A stretch of 64,000 nt of DNA from Flavobacterium terrigena (GCF_900108955.1 NZ_FNYA01000002.1:248001-312000), one strand, 5' to 3'; positions 1-10,716 are shown, numbered from the stretch's first letter. The notes: a model not told the origin generated them from the letters alone. Numbers and translations are program-made.

Positions 1-894
1 TCCCGCTTGATACACTGGACCAAGTGGCGACAACATATTCATAATTTCATTTCTTGCAGCAAAAGCACCAACTGGTAAACCTCCACCAATTACTTTTCCA
101 AAACAAACAATATCTGCATCTACATCAAATAATTCCTGAACACCACCTTTTGCTAAGCGAAATCCAGTCATAACTTCATCAAACACTAACACTGCGCCGT
201 TTTCTGAACAAAGTTGCTTTAAACCAGATAAAAATCCACTCTTTGGAGGAATACAACCCATGTTTCCTGCAACTGGTTCTACAATAATGGCAGCAATTTC
301 ATTTTTGTTCGCTTCAAAAAGTGCTTTCACATTTTCGAGATCATTATATTTTGCTAATAATGTGTCTTTTGCAGTTCCTTCTGTAACTCCAGGACTATTA
401 GGCACACCAAAAGTACTTAAACCGCTTCCAGCTGCAATTAGAAACGAATCGGAATGACCGTGATAACAACCTGAAAACTTAATAATTTTATCTCGTTTTG
501 TATAACCACGTGCTAAACGAATCGCACTCATACAAGCTTCTGTACCCGAATTTACAAAACGAATTTTATCTATATTTGGCACCATTGAAACTGCTAATTC
601 AGCAATTTTTGTTTCCAATTCTGTTGGTGTTCCAAATGAAGTTCCTTTTTTGGCTTTTTCAATAATGGCGTTAATTACAGGTTCGTGTGCGTGACCTAAA
701 ATCATTGGTCCCCACGAGTTGATATAATCAATATATTTATTTCCGTCTTCGTCATATAAATAAGCTCCTTTTGCTTCTTTTATAAAAATTGGAAATCCAC
801 CAACTCCTTTAAATGCTCTTACTGGCGAATTTACACCACCAGGAATTACTTCATTAGCTTCAATAAATAACTGACTACTTCTTTGATATAACAT
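1..894 (-). CDS. hemL: glutamate-1-semialdehyde 2,1-aminomutase (partial, 3' end outside window)
   Basis: PLP-dependent enzyme of the C5 tetrapyrrole pathway; it converts glutamate-1-semialdehyde to 5-aminolevulinate in the cytoplasm. Translating the minus strand from the ATG at 892-894 gives [20 protein letters not shown], then [53 protein letters not shown] and [14 protein letters not shown]. The Schiff-base lysine is the K of FGKVIGGG, codon 94-96, residue 267, close to the usual family position of about 265. About 298 residues are visible; the C-terminal third lies beyond the left edge. The start ATG overlaps the TAA stop of the upstream glucosaminidase gene by one base (TAATG), so translation is probably coupled. 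Identity is certain from the motifs; only completeness is unknown. Confidence 0.97.
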   Translation of the reverse strand, partial: MLYQRSSQLFIEANEVIPGGVNSPVRAFKGVGGFPIFIKEAKGAYLYDEDGNKYIDYINSWGPMILGHAHEPVINAIIEKAKKGTSFGTPTELETKIAELAVSMVPNIDKIRFVNSGTEACMSAIRLARGYTKRDKIIKFSGCYHGHSDSFLIAAGSGLSTFGVPNSPGVTEGTAKDTLLAKYNDLENVKALFEANKNEIAAIIVEPVAGNMGCIPPKSGFLSGLKQLCSENGAVLVFDEVMTGFRLAKGGVQELFDVDADIVCFGKVIGGGLPVGAFAARNEIMNMLSPLGPVYQAG

Positions 895-1757
895 TATTTT
901 TTTACTTTTAATTTTTGACCTATTGAGATTCCAGAATCTGGAATATTATTTAAATTTTTCAATTCATCAACTGACAAATTATATTTTTTTGATAACGAAT
1001 ACAACGTATCACCTTGTTGTACAGTATGTTCACCATCGAGTTGAGTTATCACTCTGACTTTAGGAACAAAATTTCTTCCTAAAACTTCGTTATCAATTTT
1101 ATACAATTCATAACGTTCGATAATTCCAATTAATTTTGATGGATATAAACTATCTGTTGCATAACCCGCTTTTTTTAAACCATTTGCCCAAGCTTCATAA
1201 TCACCTTTATCAAGCTTAAACAAACCTTCATATCTTTTTCTTGAAGATAAAAATGCCGAATGATCTTTATAAGATTCTGCAGGATCTTTGTATTTTCTAA
1301 AACATTCTTGTGCGGCGTCATCATCATATTTTATTGATTCACCCATCCAACCCGTATGACATTTAATTCCGAAGTGATTATTAGCTTGTTTTGCTAAATC
1401 TCCAAAACCAGCACCAGATTCTAAAATTCCTTGCGCCATAGTTATACTTGCAGGAACGCCGTGTACTTTCATATTGCTTTTAGCCGTTTCTTTAAAATCA
1501 GCAATGTATTTTTTTACATCTTCCGTTGTGGCTTTTACTTTTGAAGTAGCTACCAAAACTTCACTTCCAGAAGAAGGTTTGGTTTCTTTTGGAACAGTTG
1601 AAACATTAGGTTTTACAGTTGGAGCTGTTTTCACAGGATACCTTTTAGTTACTGGATAACTTTTGGTACTTGGAGTTCTTTTAGCCGTTCTTATTTTTGA
1701 ACTTCCACAACTTATAAAAAGTAGAGAAATAAATACTATTAAAATCTTCTTTATCAT
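894..1757 (-). CDS. glucosaminidase-domain lipoprotein with C-terminal LysM
   Basis: A peptidoglycan hydrolase predicted to cleave the glycan backbone on the periplasmic side. It starts with a lipoprotein signal (hydrophobic stretch ending LLFISCGSS, Cys17 as the lipidated residue). A Pro/Thr/Lys-rich linker of about 50 residues follows. The glucosaminidase (GH73-like) domain covers roughly residues 80-220 with the motif [16 protein letters not shown], where Glu113 is the likely catalytic acid. One LysM module ([18 protein letters not shown], about 243-287) ends the protein and should bind glycan strands. The start overlaps the upstream PLP-enzyme stop by four bases (ATGA) and the stop overlaps hemL by one, so the three genes form a coupled operon. 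The functional link to haem synthesis is not obvious. Confidence 0.93.
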   Translation of the reverse strand: MIKKILIVFISLLFISCGSSKIRTAKRTPSTKSYPVTKRYPVKTAPTVKPNVSTVPKETKPSSGSEVLVATSKVKATTEDVKKYIADFKETAKSNMKVHGVPASITMAQGILESGAGFGDLAKQANNHFGIKCHTGWMGESIKYDDDAAQECFRKYKDPAESYKDHSAFLSSRKRYEGLFKLDKGDYEAWANGLKKAGYATDSLYPSKLIGIIERYELYKIDNEVLGRNFVPKVRVITQLDGEHTVQQGDTLYSLSKKYNLSVDELKNLNNIPDSGISIGQKLKVKK

Positions 1758-2650
1758 ATTATTATCTTCGTTTTTCCTTTTTTTTCTAATGCGTTATTCA
1801 TTCCTGCAATGCCTTGCAAACCACCAGTATGAATGGCTAATATTTTTGAATTGGCTGGAAAATAATTACTCTCAATTAAATTCAGAATCCCAAACATCAT
1901 TTTTCCGGTATAAATTGGATCTAAATGAATATCATATTTCAAATAAAAATCATTTATAAAATGGATTAATTCCTCTGTTACTTTTCCATAACCTCCAAAA
2001 TGGTAATCACAATTTATGGACCAATTTTGTTTGTTTGCAAATTTAGCAATATCATTTTGTAAAAAATCACCTTTTAAGGAAGAAAATCCAATAATTTTTT
2101 GAGTTATAGATGAACTATTTATTATTCCTGAAATTGTTCCTCCCGTTCCTACAGAAGAACAAATGTGTGTAAATTCTGAATCGGAATTAGATAAAATTTC
2201 TTCACAACCTTTTATTGCCAATTCATTGGTTCCGCCTTCCGGAATTAAATAAAATTCGCCAAATTCAGTTTTCAAATTTTTGATGAAATCTGAATTCTCT
2301 TTTTTACGATATTGTTCTCTAGAGATAAAAACGAATTTCATTCCAAATTGTTGTGCTTGTACTAAAGTAGGATTGTCTGCAATTTTGTTTTGTAACTCTT
2401 CTCCTCTTATAATCCCGATAGTTTGAAAACCATACTCAGCTCCTGCACCAGCAACCGCAACAATGTGATTAGAAAATGCGCCACCAAAAGTTAATAATAC
2501 TTTCTGATTTTTATTTTTAGCTTCTTCAAGGTTATATTTTAGTTTTCTAAATTTATTCCCTGAAATTATAGGATGCAGTAAATCTTCTCTTTTAATATGA
2601 AGAGAAATACTATTTGGAAAAACTATATTTATAAGTTGATTAGCAGACAT
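1754..2650 (-). CDS. 1-aminocyclopropane-1-carboxylate deaminase / D-cysteine desulfhydrase family PLP enzyme
   Basis: A fold-type II PLP enzyme of the ACC deaminase / D-cysteine desulfhydrase family, 298 aa. The PLP-binding lysine motif is SGNKFRKLKYNL near residue 30. LTFGGAFSNHIVAVAGAG follows (the SN.. substrate-contact region), with PEGGTNELAIKG, a Gly-rich phosphate-binding loop SSVGTGGTISGI and a C-terminal IHTGGLQG. It is shorter than plant-associated ACC deaminases (about 335 aa) and resembles the short Bacteroidota form, whose true substrate is uncertain; D-cysteine or another small amino acid is as likely as ACC. It is the first gene of the coupled PLP enzyme-glucosaminidase-hemL set. 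No TANNTTTG promoter is seen in the 55 bp upstream, which is filled by the terminator of the preceding gene, so some read-through expression is possible. Confidence 0.88.
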   Translation of the reverse strand: MSANQLINIVFPNSISLHIKREDLLHPIISGNKFRKLKYNLEEAKNKNQKVLLTFGGAFSNHIVAVAGAGAEYGFQTIGIIRGEELQNKIADNPTLVQAQQFGMKFVFISREQYRKKENSDFIKNLKTEFGEFYLIPEGGTNELAIKGCEEILSNSDSEFTHICSSVGTGGTISGIINSSSITQKIIGFSSLKGDFLQNDIAKFANKQNWSINCDYHFGGYGKVTEELIHFINDFYLKYDIHLDPIYTGKMMFGILNLIESNYFPANSKILAIHTGGLQGIAGMNNALEKKGKTKIII

Positions 2651-2684
2651 AAAAAATCCCGAATAAGATTTACCTATTCGGGAT
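2651..2684 (-). terminator. Rho-independent terminator of the T9SS gene
   Basis: A perfect 10-bp stem, ATCCCGAATA at 2656-2665 with TATTCGGGAT at 2675-2684 and a 9-nt loop. On the minus strand it runs into six T residues. It lies just downstream of the minus-strand T9SS gene and directly abuts the start codon of the PLP-enzyme gene, so it doubles as that gene's leader. Confidence 0.85.
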
Positions 2685-2705
2685 TAAATATAATTATTTA
2701 TTTTA

Positions 2706-4616
2706 TTAGTTTCCTACAATAATTTTCTTTTCAACAGAAACGTTATCGGCAGTATTTAATTTTACAATGTAAACACCATCACTTAAAGCATTTGTTGGTA
2801 ATTCAATTAAATTGTTGCTTCCTAAATTTTTCTTAGTAATTACTAATTTCCCAGTTACATCATAAACTGAACAATTTGAAATTTCTTTTCCTAAAGTGTT
2901 CACAATAGTTAACATTGCATTTTCATTGTTTTGAAAAACATTAAATGAATTAGCTACTAAATTGTTATTGTCATTAGACAACACATCAAAGTTTTTAAAT
3001 GTTACTTCAAAACGAGAAGCGTTTTCTCCTGCTGGTAAACTTGTATTGAAGTCTCCATTTTTAATATCATGATATATTCCTGTTTCTTTATCGAAAATAT
3101 ATACATTTTCAGAACCAGTAAAGTTGATAACATCAGAAACTTTAACTTTAAAAGTAGACGCTGCACCACATTTAAAAGCAATTGGAATTCTTTTTTCCAT
3201 TGCAAATGGCAAAGTAGTAATCACACATTTTTTGTCATTATTATTTTGACCGAAATACACCATATCTGGAGCATTTACATAAACATCTGGTGAAACACCA
3301 TCGTAGCCTAAATCATAATCATCAGTTGTATTAGGATTAAAAGCCATAGCAACTTCAAGAGATTTTGCATTATTCATTATTGTCAATAATTTTATTTGAG
3401 GTACTGGTAATTTTGATAATTGTGTATAATCAACACCAGCAACATTAGGAATTTCATCCCAATTTGACCCTCCTAAATTTTGACTAGGAGCAGAATTTTT
3501 CTCAAAAGTTGAATTATTAGCAACACCTTCTCTAACGAAAACTCTATATTTATTTCTCATTACAGAAGAACCAGCCGCGATACCTTTAACCATAAAACCT
3601 TGTCCAATTGGAGAAAACTGTCTTTTAAAAGTAGAACCTGACGAACCTCCTGTAGAATTTAAAGTACCATCAGGATAATATGTATTCCAAGTTGCAGCAA
3701 CCCATGTACCAGGTGTACCTACAGTTGCTCCGTTAGCAACATAAGTTCCATAACCTCCAACATATCCAGCTAAAACGTGTGTATTAGCTGTTTTACTGTG
3801 TTCCCAAAAATAAGCAGAACCATCAATAACATTTGGATTACCTCCAGCAGAAACATTACCAGCGCCATCATAAGATCTTCCAGTATGCTCTACTAAATAC
3901 ATATTTAAATTAATTGCACTAGAATATGGATTACCAACTAGCGTTAAATTTCCATTTGAAACAGGTACGGAAATATTCCCATCATTTGGTCTTCCTCTAA
4001 AATCGTAACGTTGCGCTAAACCAGTTTTATTAGCAACTGCTTCTGCTGCATCTGCAACAGTTCCATCAGTTCCAGAAGTTCCTTTCATTGAAAATCCTTC
4101 ACCAGGATTTAAAGTAGAAGCTGAACCAACATATTGCCAGTTAGCATAAACTGGAGATAGAGAAACAAATTTCCAAATCCAATATGGTGCAATTTGCATT
4201 GTACCACCAACACCACCTGTAGTAGTACCATTATAACTACTTGTTGGTAAAATTTCAGCAGCAGTAGAACTGATTAAACCTGACGGTCTGTTTAACATTG
4301 TAATCCCAAAAGGATTCCCTGCAGCACCAGAACCAACTGGTGAACACCAATAGTTATATTGAAAATTATTTACAGTTCCTTCTTGAAAAACAGATAATTT
4401 TCCTGTTCCCGTATTAACAGAAGATCCAGAACCTTTTTGTAATAACTGTGACGTATTTCTTAAATAGAAATTACCTGTATTATTTAGGTTGACGTCATTT
4501 GTGACAGTCATATACTGATTTGTCATAAAGACATAAGAACCATCTTTTACAAATAATTGTGCATTTACAATCCCTGTAAAAACAATTAATAAATTGGCAA
4601 GTAATATTTTTTTCAT
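2706..4616 (-). CDS. T9SS type A sorting domain-containing surface protein
   Basis: A 636-aa secreted protein of unknown function. Residues 1-19 form a Sec signal peptide (LLANLLIVFTGIVNAQ). The middle carries the module also found in the two giant proteins across the divergent promoter: QYNYWCSPVGSG, GEGFSMKG, LVGNPYSSAINLN, FWEHSKT and GQGFMVKG. The last 80 or so residues are a type-A T9SS sorting domain (ISNCSVYDVTGKLV, LPTNALSDGVYIVKL, KKIIVG), so export through T9SS and attachment to or release from the outer membrane are expected. A likely promoter sits at 4713-4742 and a terminator follows the stop. The shared module suggests descent from the same family as the giants, without their long N-terminal Ig-like part. 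Confidence 0.9.
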   Translation of the reverse strand: MKKILLANLLIVFTGIVNAQLFVKDGSYVFMTNQYMTVTNDVNLNNTGNFYLRNTSQLLQKGSGSSVNTGTGKLSVFQEGTVNNFQYNYWCSPVGSGAAGNPFGITMLNRPSGLISSTAAEILPTSSYNGTTTGGVGGTMQIAPYWIWKFVSLSPVYANWQYVGSASTLNPGEGFSMKGTSGTDGTVADAAEAVANKTGLAQRYDFRGRPNDGNISVPVSNGNLTLVGNPYSSAINLNMYLVEHTGRSYDGAGNVSAGGNPNVIDGSAYFWEHSKTANTHVLAGYVGGYGTYVANGATVGTPGTWVAATWNTYYPDGTLNSTGGSSGSTFKRQFSPIGQGFMVKGIAAGSSVMRNKYRVFVREGVANNSTFEKNSAPSQNLGGSNWDEIPNVAGVDYTQLSKLPVPQIKLLTIMNNAKSLEVAMAFNPNTTDDYDLGYDGVSPDVYVNAPDMVYFGQNNNDKKCVITTLPFAMEKRIPIAFKCGAASTFKVKVSDVINFTGSENVYIFDKETGIYHDIKNGDFNTSLPAGENASRFEVTFKNFDVLSNDNNNLVANSFNVFQNNENAMLTIVNTLGKEISNCSVYDVTGKLVITKKNLGSNNLIELPTNALSDGVYIVKLNTADNVSVEKKIIVGN

Positions 4617-4712
4617 AAAAACAAGATTTTATAGTCTAAGAAAATCGACAACCAAAGTTAATGCGTTTTTTTGTTAAAAAAAAACGTTTTTTAGACTTAT
4701 TTGTTAAAAAAA

Positions 4713-4742
4713 CAAAGGTACAAAAAAAAAGCAAACTTCAAA
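4713..4742 (-). promoter_or_regulatory. Bacteroidota-type promoter for the 636-aa T9SS gene
   Basis: On the minus strand TACCTTTG (4713-4720) matches the -7 consensus TANNTTTG. TTTG (4739-4742) lies 18 bases upstream as the -33 element. This predicts a leader of about 90 nt. Confidence 0.6.
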
Positions 4743-4820
4743 AAAATACCACACAAAAAGCTTGAAAACTAGATAAATAACATTTTTTTATGTGATTTTA
4801 GCTATTTTAACAAAAAAACC

Positions 4821-4833
4821 TGCGTTTTATCGA
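4821..4833 (+). promoter_or_regulatory. TGNNTTTNATCGA motif, copy 1
   Basis: TGCGTTTTATCGA, 179 bp upstream of the first giant gene. The same motif occurs three times upstream of the second giant gene and once upstream of the second small surface gene. A regulator-binding role is inferred from recurrence only. Confidence 0.4.
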
Positions 4834-4918
4834 TAATATTTCAATTTAACTTTTCTAATTTTTCATAAATTTAACAAAATTTCTAACAATTAATACTCAT
4901 TTTTTGATTTTATTTTAT

Positions 4919-4926
4919 TAAATTTG
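4919..4926 (+). promoter_or_regulatory. candidate -7 box for the first giant surface-protein gene
   Basis: TAAATTTG fits TANNTTTG and would give a leader of about 70 nt. No well-spaced TTTG -33 element is visible: the nearest one is only 12 bases away. The assignment is tentative. Confidence 0.35.
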
Positions 4927-4999
4927 ATTTTATCATTAAAAACAAACATGAAATAAACAATAATATAACAAATAGTTAAAAATAAACAACCCCTGTTTT

Positions 5000-7900
5000 A
5001 TGAAGCAAAATTACAATCTATCAACTTATGTTGATTACACACTTAGTGCGTGGAATTTATTTTCTCGCAAAAGTAAAACCAATTTGGTATTTGCTTTTCT
5101 TTTCACCTTTTTAGGTTTTTCTGATGCTTTTGGGCAAGTAACTATTAATACTGCTAATGGAAATATTAATAGTTGTGTTTACCCAACTAACTATGTTACT
5201 TTAGGAAATATTTTTTTAGAGGAAAATCAAAATGCTAATTTTAGCATCACTAACGTAAACACTGATTATACGTTAATTATTACTGCTCCAACAAATTTTG
5301 AATTTAATCCTGGTGTTGGCTCAGTGGCATTTAGAGCAACTGGTGATATTACAGCAGCATCAATTAATGTAACCGCGACTACAATTACTGCAACCTACAG
5401 AAGTAGTGATGGTAACAGAACTAATGACGATGACCGTTTAACGATAAGCGGTATTCAATTTAGAGGTATAACCGCTCCTTCATCTGGAAACATGACAAGA
5501 ACTGGCGGAACCGGGGTTATCAATGGAGCAGCTATTGCAGGTCCTTCATACGGAACATTAACATCTACAAATAATCCACTTGGAGCTAATGGTGGTGGCG
5601 CCGCTTCGGTATGTGTTGGTGCCACTACTCCTGCATTTACAAATGCAACAGCAGGAGGAACATGGTCTATCACACCTGGTACAGGAACCGCAACAATTTC
5701 TGCAGGAGGTGTTGCTACAGGAACATCACCTGGTACAGTTACAGTTGTTTATACTTTAAATGGATGTGTATCAAATAGAGCATTAACAGTTTCCATTACA
5801 CCTGCAGCAATTACTGGTGGAGCAGCATCAGTTTGTACTGGAGCTACTACTCCGGCATTCGCAAATGCAGTCGGTGGCGGAACATGGTCTATCACAAACG
5901 GAACAGGATCAGCGACAATTTCTGGCGCAGGAGTGGTTACAGGAGTTACACCAGGTAATGCAACTGTAGTTTACACTATCGGAACCTGTTCCACATCAAC
6001 AGCAATAACCATTATTACAACACCTAGTATCACAACAAACCCATCAAACACAAGTGTGGCAGCTGGAGCAAATGCTTCGTTCACTGTTGTAGGATCTAAC
6101 TCACCAACAAGTTATACTTGGCAAGTGAGTACCAATGGTGGTGGAATCTGGACTACCATTACAAATGGAGGTATTTATAGTAATGCTACAACCGCAACAT
6201 TAAACATCACTGGTGTGACTATGGGTATGGACGGATATTTATACCAAGCTTCAGCAACAAACAGTTGCGGAACATCTACTTATTCTGCAAATGCGATTTT
6301 AAATATTTCATTAGTATATTGTGCATCAGTACCAAATACCAACTTTCCTGACGGTATCACTAATGTTCAATTCAATACTATTAATAACACAACAGCAACA
6401 ACAGCTGCTATTCCATATACAGATTACACTGCTACTCAAAGCACAACAGTTACTCAAGGTCAATTTCACAATATTAATGTTAGAGTAAACACAGATGGTG
6501 CTTTTACTATGGCGCAAATAGTATGGTTTGACTGGAATAGAGATGGTGATTTTGACGATTCAGGAGAAGGCTATGATTTGGGAACTGTTACAAACAATGC
6601 TAACGGATTAAGTTCAGCATGTCCTTATTCAATATTAATTCCTGTAACTTCAGCAATTGGAACTACAAGAATGAGAGTTGCCTCACGTTTTACAACAGTT
6701 TCAACTCCATGTGCTAATGGATTTGATGGTGAAGTTGAAGATTATAGTGTAACTATTTTAGCCGCACCTGCATGTACTGAACCTACAGGACAACCAACCA
6801 CATTGGTATTAACTCCAGGAGCTACATCTATAGCTGGTTCATTTACTGCTGCAGCACCTGTACCTCAAAACTACTTAGTAGTAATGAACACAACAGGCAC
6901 AGCGCCAACAGGATTAATTATGGACGGAACTACTTATGCTATAGGAACAAGTATAGGTGTAGGTAATACCGTTATAGACACAGATATAAATACAACATTT
7001 ACGGCAACTGGTTTAAATACGACTTCTACTTACTATTTCTTCATTTATTCAATGAATGCATTATGTAGTGGAGGGCCATTATACAACACAAACCCAACTG
7101 TATTAATTGGAAACGCTACAACAGTTGGCGCAGCTCCCGCACCTTGTATCCCACAAACTAATACAGCTGTAAATCAAGATAGATATATTAGTAGAGTTGC
7201 CTTTATTGGTACTTTAGTTGAAACCAACAATACGAGTACTTATTCAGAAATTACTCCAGGTTATCAAGATTTTACTGGCTTAGCTTTAAAAGCACAACAA
7301 GCTCAAGGAGAAGGAGTAAATATGATTGTAGAATCTATTGGAGGAAGAACAAAACTTTTTGCTTGGGTGGACTGGAATAAAAACGGAACATTTGAAACAA
7401 GTGAAAAAGTGTATGGACCTCCTGCTGCAGGTATTTCAAGCACATTTGGTTTTGTTATACCAACTGGAACAGTTCCTGGTGATTACAGAATCAGATTTAG
7501 AACTTACAACGCATATAGAGGAGTCACAGAAAATTTTAGTTATAATTATGATGCCTGTGAATTATTTAACACGATTTTAATTGGTGGATTAACTTATACT
7601 CAATACGGAGAAGCCGAAGATTATTTATTTACTGTAATTCAAAGATGTGATGCGAATATTACTTCAGTAACAGACGGAAGTGTTTGTGGATCTGGAATCG
7701 TAGATTTAGTTGCTAACGGAACTGCTGGAACAACTCAAATCAGATGGTATGATGCACTTACAGGTGGAACTTTACAAGGAACTTCAACAAGCGGAGGAAC
7801 ATTTGAAACTCCATCAATATCAAGCACTACAACTTTTTATTGTACTGCATGGAATGGAACTTGCGAGTCATTTGTAAGAACTCCTGTTGTAGCTAGAGTA

Positions 7901-10543
7901 AACCCTACTCCAACATTAACTTTCACACAATCATCACCAGACGTTTGTGGAGAAAATGCCATTGTTGCTTTAACTGCAGGCGGAGATAAACAATTAACAG
8001 ATTTATTATACGAAAGATTTGAAGGCGGAGCATTAGGAACTTTTACAAATGTTAATTCAGACACAACTCCAGCTGCAATTAAAAATGATACAAAATTTAC
8101 TAACAGAGCTAGTACTTTTGTCCCTACAGTTGGATTATCATGGAAACCAGCTATTTCAAGTGGCCTAGCACCTAACCTATTCGCTTTAGCTACTTCAGAT
8201 GCTGGAACACCTCCAGATGTATTAGTAGAAAACTCATTGGTTTCAGCAACATTAAATTCAGCAACTTATTTGAATTTAACTATGACAATGAATTTTTATT
8301 ATTCTCGTTATTATCCAGACAACACAAATAATGCAGATGAATTTGTTACAATTGATATTTCAACTAATGGTGGAGGTGCATGGACAACTTTACAAACATT
8401 TACAGCTGATACAGGTATTGGAACAAAATTTGTAAATTTATCATACAATCTAAATGGATATATCAACCAAACAAACCTAAAAGTTAGAGTTTTACACCAT
8501 TCACTTGGAACAGTAACAGGATATTTACCTGATGGTGTTGCTGTAGATGATATTAGAATTTTTGGAGATTTACCATTAAATACAGCATTTGTTTGGAGCG
8601 GTGCTTCATTACCAGATGTTTACACCAACCCTGCAGCTACAACTCCTTATATAGCAGGAACTCCTGTTGTAACTGTTTATGTAAAACCAACATTAGCTCA
8701 ATTAGAAATGGATAGCTATACATTTACTGCTACTGCAGTATTATCAAATGGATGTACTGCAAGTCAAGATGTTACAATATTAAATAAATCAAAAATATGG
8801 AAAGGTGCCGTTGATAATAACTGGTATAATGCTAACAACTGGAACCCAATAGGAATTCCTGACGCTAACAGTTGTGTAATTATTCCAGACATTGCAACAA
8901 CAGCAAACAGACCTTCAGAAATAAACACGGTAGGTTCTAGTGCATTCGGGAAAAGCCTAAATGTAAAAAACAATGGAGTATTAAAATTATACCCAAGCAA
9001 TAATTTAACAATTACCAATGCAATAACTGTAGCTGGTTCTGGATTAATAGACGTGCAAAACAGTTCTAATTTAGTTCAAATTGCAAACATTGCAAATACT
9101 GGTAACATTAACATGAAACGTACTGCAAATATCAGAAGACAAGACTACGTGTATTGGTCTTCTCCTGTTGCAGGTTTTGGGAATAGCGCAGTATCACCAG
9201 GGACAAGTTTAGGATACCAATACAAATGGCTTCCAACAACCGGTGGTACAAATGGATTTGGAAATTGGGCATTTGCAAATGAAACAATGGTACTTGGAAA
9301 AGGATATTGTTTAAGAGCTCCAGATTCTTTCTCACTTTCTGCTTTAACAAATTATACAGCATCATTTGTAGGTGTACCAAATAATGGAGATATTTCAATT
9401 CCAATAAGTAGAGGTTCTTGGAATGGTGGTACATATTCAACAGGAGTTTCAACTACACCAGGAACAAATGCAGATGATAACTGGAATTTAGTCGGAAACC
9501 CTTACCCTTCAGCAATTAATGCTATTAAATTCTTAACATTAAATACAAATATTGCTGGTTTTGTAAATATTTGGACACATGGTAATTTACCATCAAATGC
9601 AGTTATAGACCCATTTTACAATGATTATGCATATAATTACACTGCAACTGATTATATAACTTATAATTCTTCTGGAGTATCAAGCGGACCAGGTGTGTTT
9701 AATGGATTTATTGGTGCAGGACAAGGCTTCTTTGTTTCAATGCTTCATGGAACAGCAGCTACAACTGAAAACTTAATCTTTAACAACGATTTAAGAAGAG
9801 ATATTCCAACTGGTAACACATACAACAATGGTCAATTTTTTAAGAGTACCGATGCCAATAAAGATGTTAACGATTTAGAAAGACACAGAATTTGGCTTGA
9901 CATAGTAACACCTTCTGGAACAAGTGCAAGATCATTAATAGGCTATATTGAAAACGCAACAAATGATAAAGACAGATTATTCGACGCTTTTTCAAACGAA
10001 AAATTATCATTCAATATTTTCTCATTAGTTAATGACGAACAAATGTTAATTCAAGGTAGAAAACTACCGTTTGATACTAATGATAAAGTTAATATTGGAG
10101 TAAGTATTCCTCAAGATGGTTTATACAGAATCGCTATCGGATCTGTTGACGGGCTATTTTTAAATAAAAATCAGAACATTTATTTAGAAGATAAATTATT
10201 AAATATAACTTTTAATTTAAAAGATGCGCCATATTCATTTATGGGTAACAAAGGAATCATAAAAGATAGATTTGTTTTAAAATTTGCAAAAGACATTAAA
10301 AACACTATTGAATTAACAAATCAATTAACTGTTTATGACAATAATGTTTTAACTGTAGAATCTGGTAAGTTAAAAATTAAAAACATTCAAATTTTTGATT
10401 TATTAGGTAAAGAGTTATTAAGCAAAAACAATGTAAATAACACGACTTACATAGCTAATAATTTAGACAGAACAAATAGTTTAATGATTGTAAAAGTAAC
10501 TTTAGAAGACAATACTGAAGAAGTAAAAAAAGTTATGTACTAG
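5000..10543 (+). CDS. giant T9SS type A sorting domain protein with Ig-like and GEVEDY-type domains
   Basis: 1,847 aa, predicted cell-surface protein. An unusually long signal peptide (about 45 residues, hydrophobic core VFAFLFTFLGF, cut near AFG-Q) leads into a beta-rich region. Two near-repeats follow, each with ASVC.GATTPAF and GGTWSI (about residues 200-340), then an Ig-like domain (SYTWQVSTNGGG). Two domains of the GEVEDY type come next, with MAQIVWFDWNRDGDFDD...GEVEDYSV and FAWVDWNKNGTFE...GEAEDYLF; these are common in secreted Bacteroidota proteins. The C-terminal 620 residues are closely similar to those of the second giant: WKGAVDNNWYNANNW, RRQDYVYWSSPV, GKGYCLRAP, VGNPYPSAI, GQGFFVSMLHG. 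The protein ends in a T9SS sorting domain (FDLLGKELL..MIVKVTLEDNTEE). An adhesin-like role is inferred, not shown. Confidence 0.9.
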   Translation: MKQNYNLSTYVDYTLSAWNLFSRKSKTNLVFAFLFTFLGFSDAFGQVTINTANGNINSCVYPTNYVTLGNIFLEENQNANFSITNVNTDYTLIITAPTNFEFNPGVGSVAFRATGDITAASINVTATTITATYRSSDGNRTNDDDRLTISGIQFRGITAPSSGNMTRTGGTGVINGAAIAGPSYGTLTSTNNPLGANGGGAASVCVGATTPAFTNATAGGTWSITPGTGTATISAGGVATGTSPGTVTVVYTLNGCVSNRALTVSITPAAITGGAASVCTGATTPAFANAVGGGTWSITNGTGSATISGAGVVTGVTPGNATVVYTIGTCSTSTAITIITTPSITTNPSNTSVAAGANASFTVVGSNSPTSYTWQVSTNGGGIWTTITNGGIYSNATTATLNITGVTMGMDGYLYQASATNSCGTSTYSANAILNISLVYCASVPNTNFPDGITNVQFNTINNTTATTAAIPYTDYTATQSTTVTQGQFHNINVRVNTDGAFTMAQIVWFDWNRDGDFDDSGEGYDLGTVTNNANGLSSACPYSILIPVTSAIGTTRMRVASRFTTVSTPCANGFDGEVEDYSVTILAAPACTEPTGQPTTLVLTPGATSIAGSFTAAAPVPQNYLVVMNTTGTAPTGLIMDGTTYAIGTSIGVGNTVIDTDINTTFTATGLNTTSTYYFFIYSMNALCSGGPLYNTNPTVLIGNATTVGAAPAPCIPQTNTAVNQDRYISRVAFIGTLVETNNTSTYSEITPGYQDFTGLALKAQQAQGEGVNMIVESIGGRTKLFAWVDWNKNGTFETSEKVYGPPAAGISSTFGFVIPTGTVPGDYRIRFRTYNAYRGVTENFSYNYDACELFNTILIGGLTYTQYGEAEDYLFTVIQRCDANITSVTDGSVCGSGIVDLVANGTAGTTQIRWYDALTGGTLQGTSTSGGTFETPSISSTTTFYCTAWNGTCESFVRTPVVARVNPTPTLTFTQSSPDVCGENAIVALTAGGDKQLTDLLYERFEGGALGTFTNVNSDTTPAAIKNDTKFTNRASTFVPTVGLSWKPAISSGLAPNLFALATSDAGTPPDVLVENSLVSATLNSATYLNLTMTMNFYYSRYYPDNTNNADEFVTIDISTNGGGAWTTLQTFTADTGIGTKFVNLSYNLNGYINQTNLKVRVLHHSLGTVTGYLPDGVAVDDIRIFGDLPLNTAFVWSGASLPDVYTNPAATTPYIAGTPVVTVYVKPTLAQLEMDSYTFTATAVLSNGCTASQDVTILNKSKIWKGAVDNNWYNANNWNPIGIPDANSCVIIPDIATTANRPSEINTVGSSAFGKSLNVKNNGVLKLYPSNNLTITNAITVAGSGLIDVQNSSNLVQIANIANTGNINMKRTANIRRQDYVYWSSPVAGFGNSAVSPGTSLGYQYKWLPTTGGTNGFGNWAFANETMVLGKGYCLRAPDSFSLSALTNYTASFVGVPNNGDISIPISRGSWNGGTYSTGVSTTPGTNADDNWNLVGNPYPSAINAIKFLTLNTNIAGFVNIWTHGNLPSNAVIDPFYNDYAYNYTATDYITYNSSGVSSGPGVFNGFIGAGQGFFVSMLHGTAATTENLIFNNDLRRDIPTGNTYNNGQFFKSTDANKDVNDLERHRIWLDIVTPSGTSARSLIGYIENATNDKDRLFDAFSNEKLSFNIFSLVNDEQMLIQGRKLPFDTNDKVNIGVSIPQDGLYRIAIGSVDGLFLNKNQNIYLEDKLLNITFNLKDAPYSFMGNKGIIKDRFVLKFAKDIKNTIELTNQLTVYDNNVLTVESGKLKIKNIQIFDLLGKELLSKNNVNNTTYIANNLDRTNSLMIVKVTLEDNTEEVKKVMY

Positions 10544-10565
10544 CAACAATACGAAATAAAAACCC

Positions 10566-10603
10566 AAAAAAGACCTTTACTTTAATTAGTAAAGGTCTTT
10601 TTT
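10566..10603 (+). terminator. Rho-independent terminator after the first giant gene (repeat type)
   Basis: Stem AGACCTTTACT (10571-10581) pairs with AGTAAAGGTCT (10588-10598), extended by flanking A/T tracts. Near-identical hairpins follow the second giant gene and the 428-aa gene. Confidence 0.9.
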
Positions 10604-10716
10604 TTAATTATCAATATGGCATTTCAGATTAAACACCCCTTGATATAGCAATAAAACAAGATACAAATCAAATTTCACCAACAAAAAAATGTTATAATAT
10701 TTGAAATATTAGTCTT

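Larger units (their letters stand above)
4617..4999. promoter_or_regulatory. divergent intergenic region between the T9SS genes
   Basis: 383 bp of very AT-rich DNA between divergently transcribed surface-protein genes. No coding region is seen. It contains a minus-strand promoter candidate (4713-4742), the TGNNTTTNATCGA motif at 4821-4833, the block TCATAAATTTAACAAAAT at 4863-4880 that recurs upstream of 18332, and a TAAATTTG box at 4919-4926 for the plus-strand gene. Confidence 0.6.
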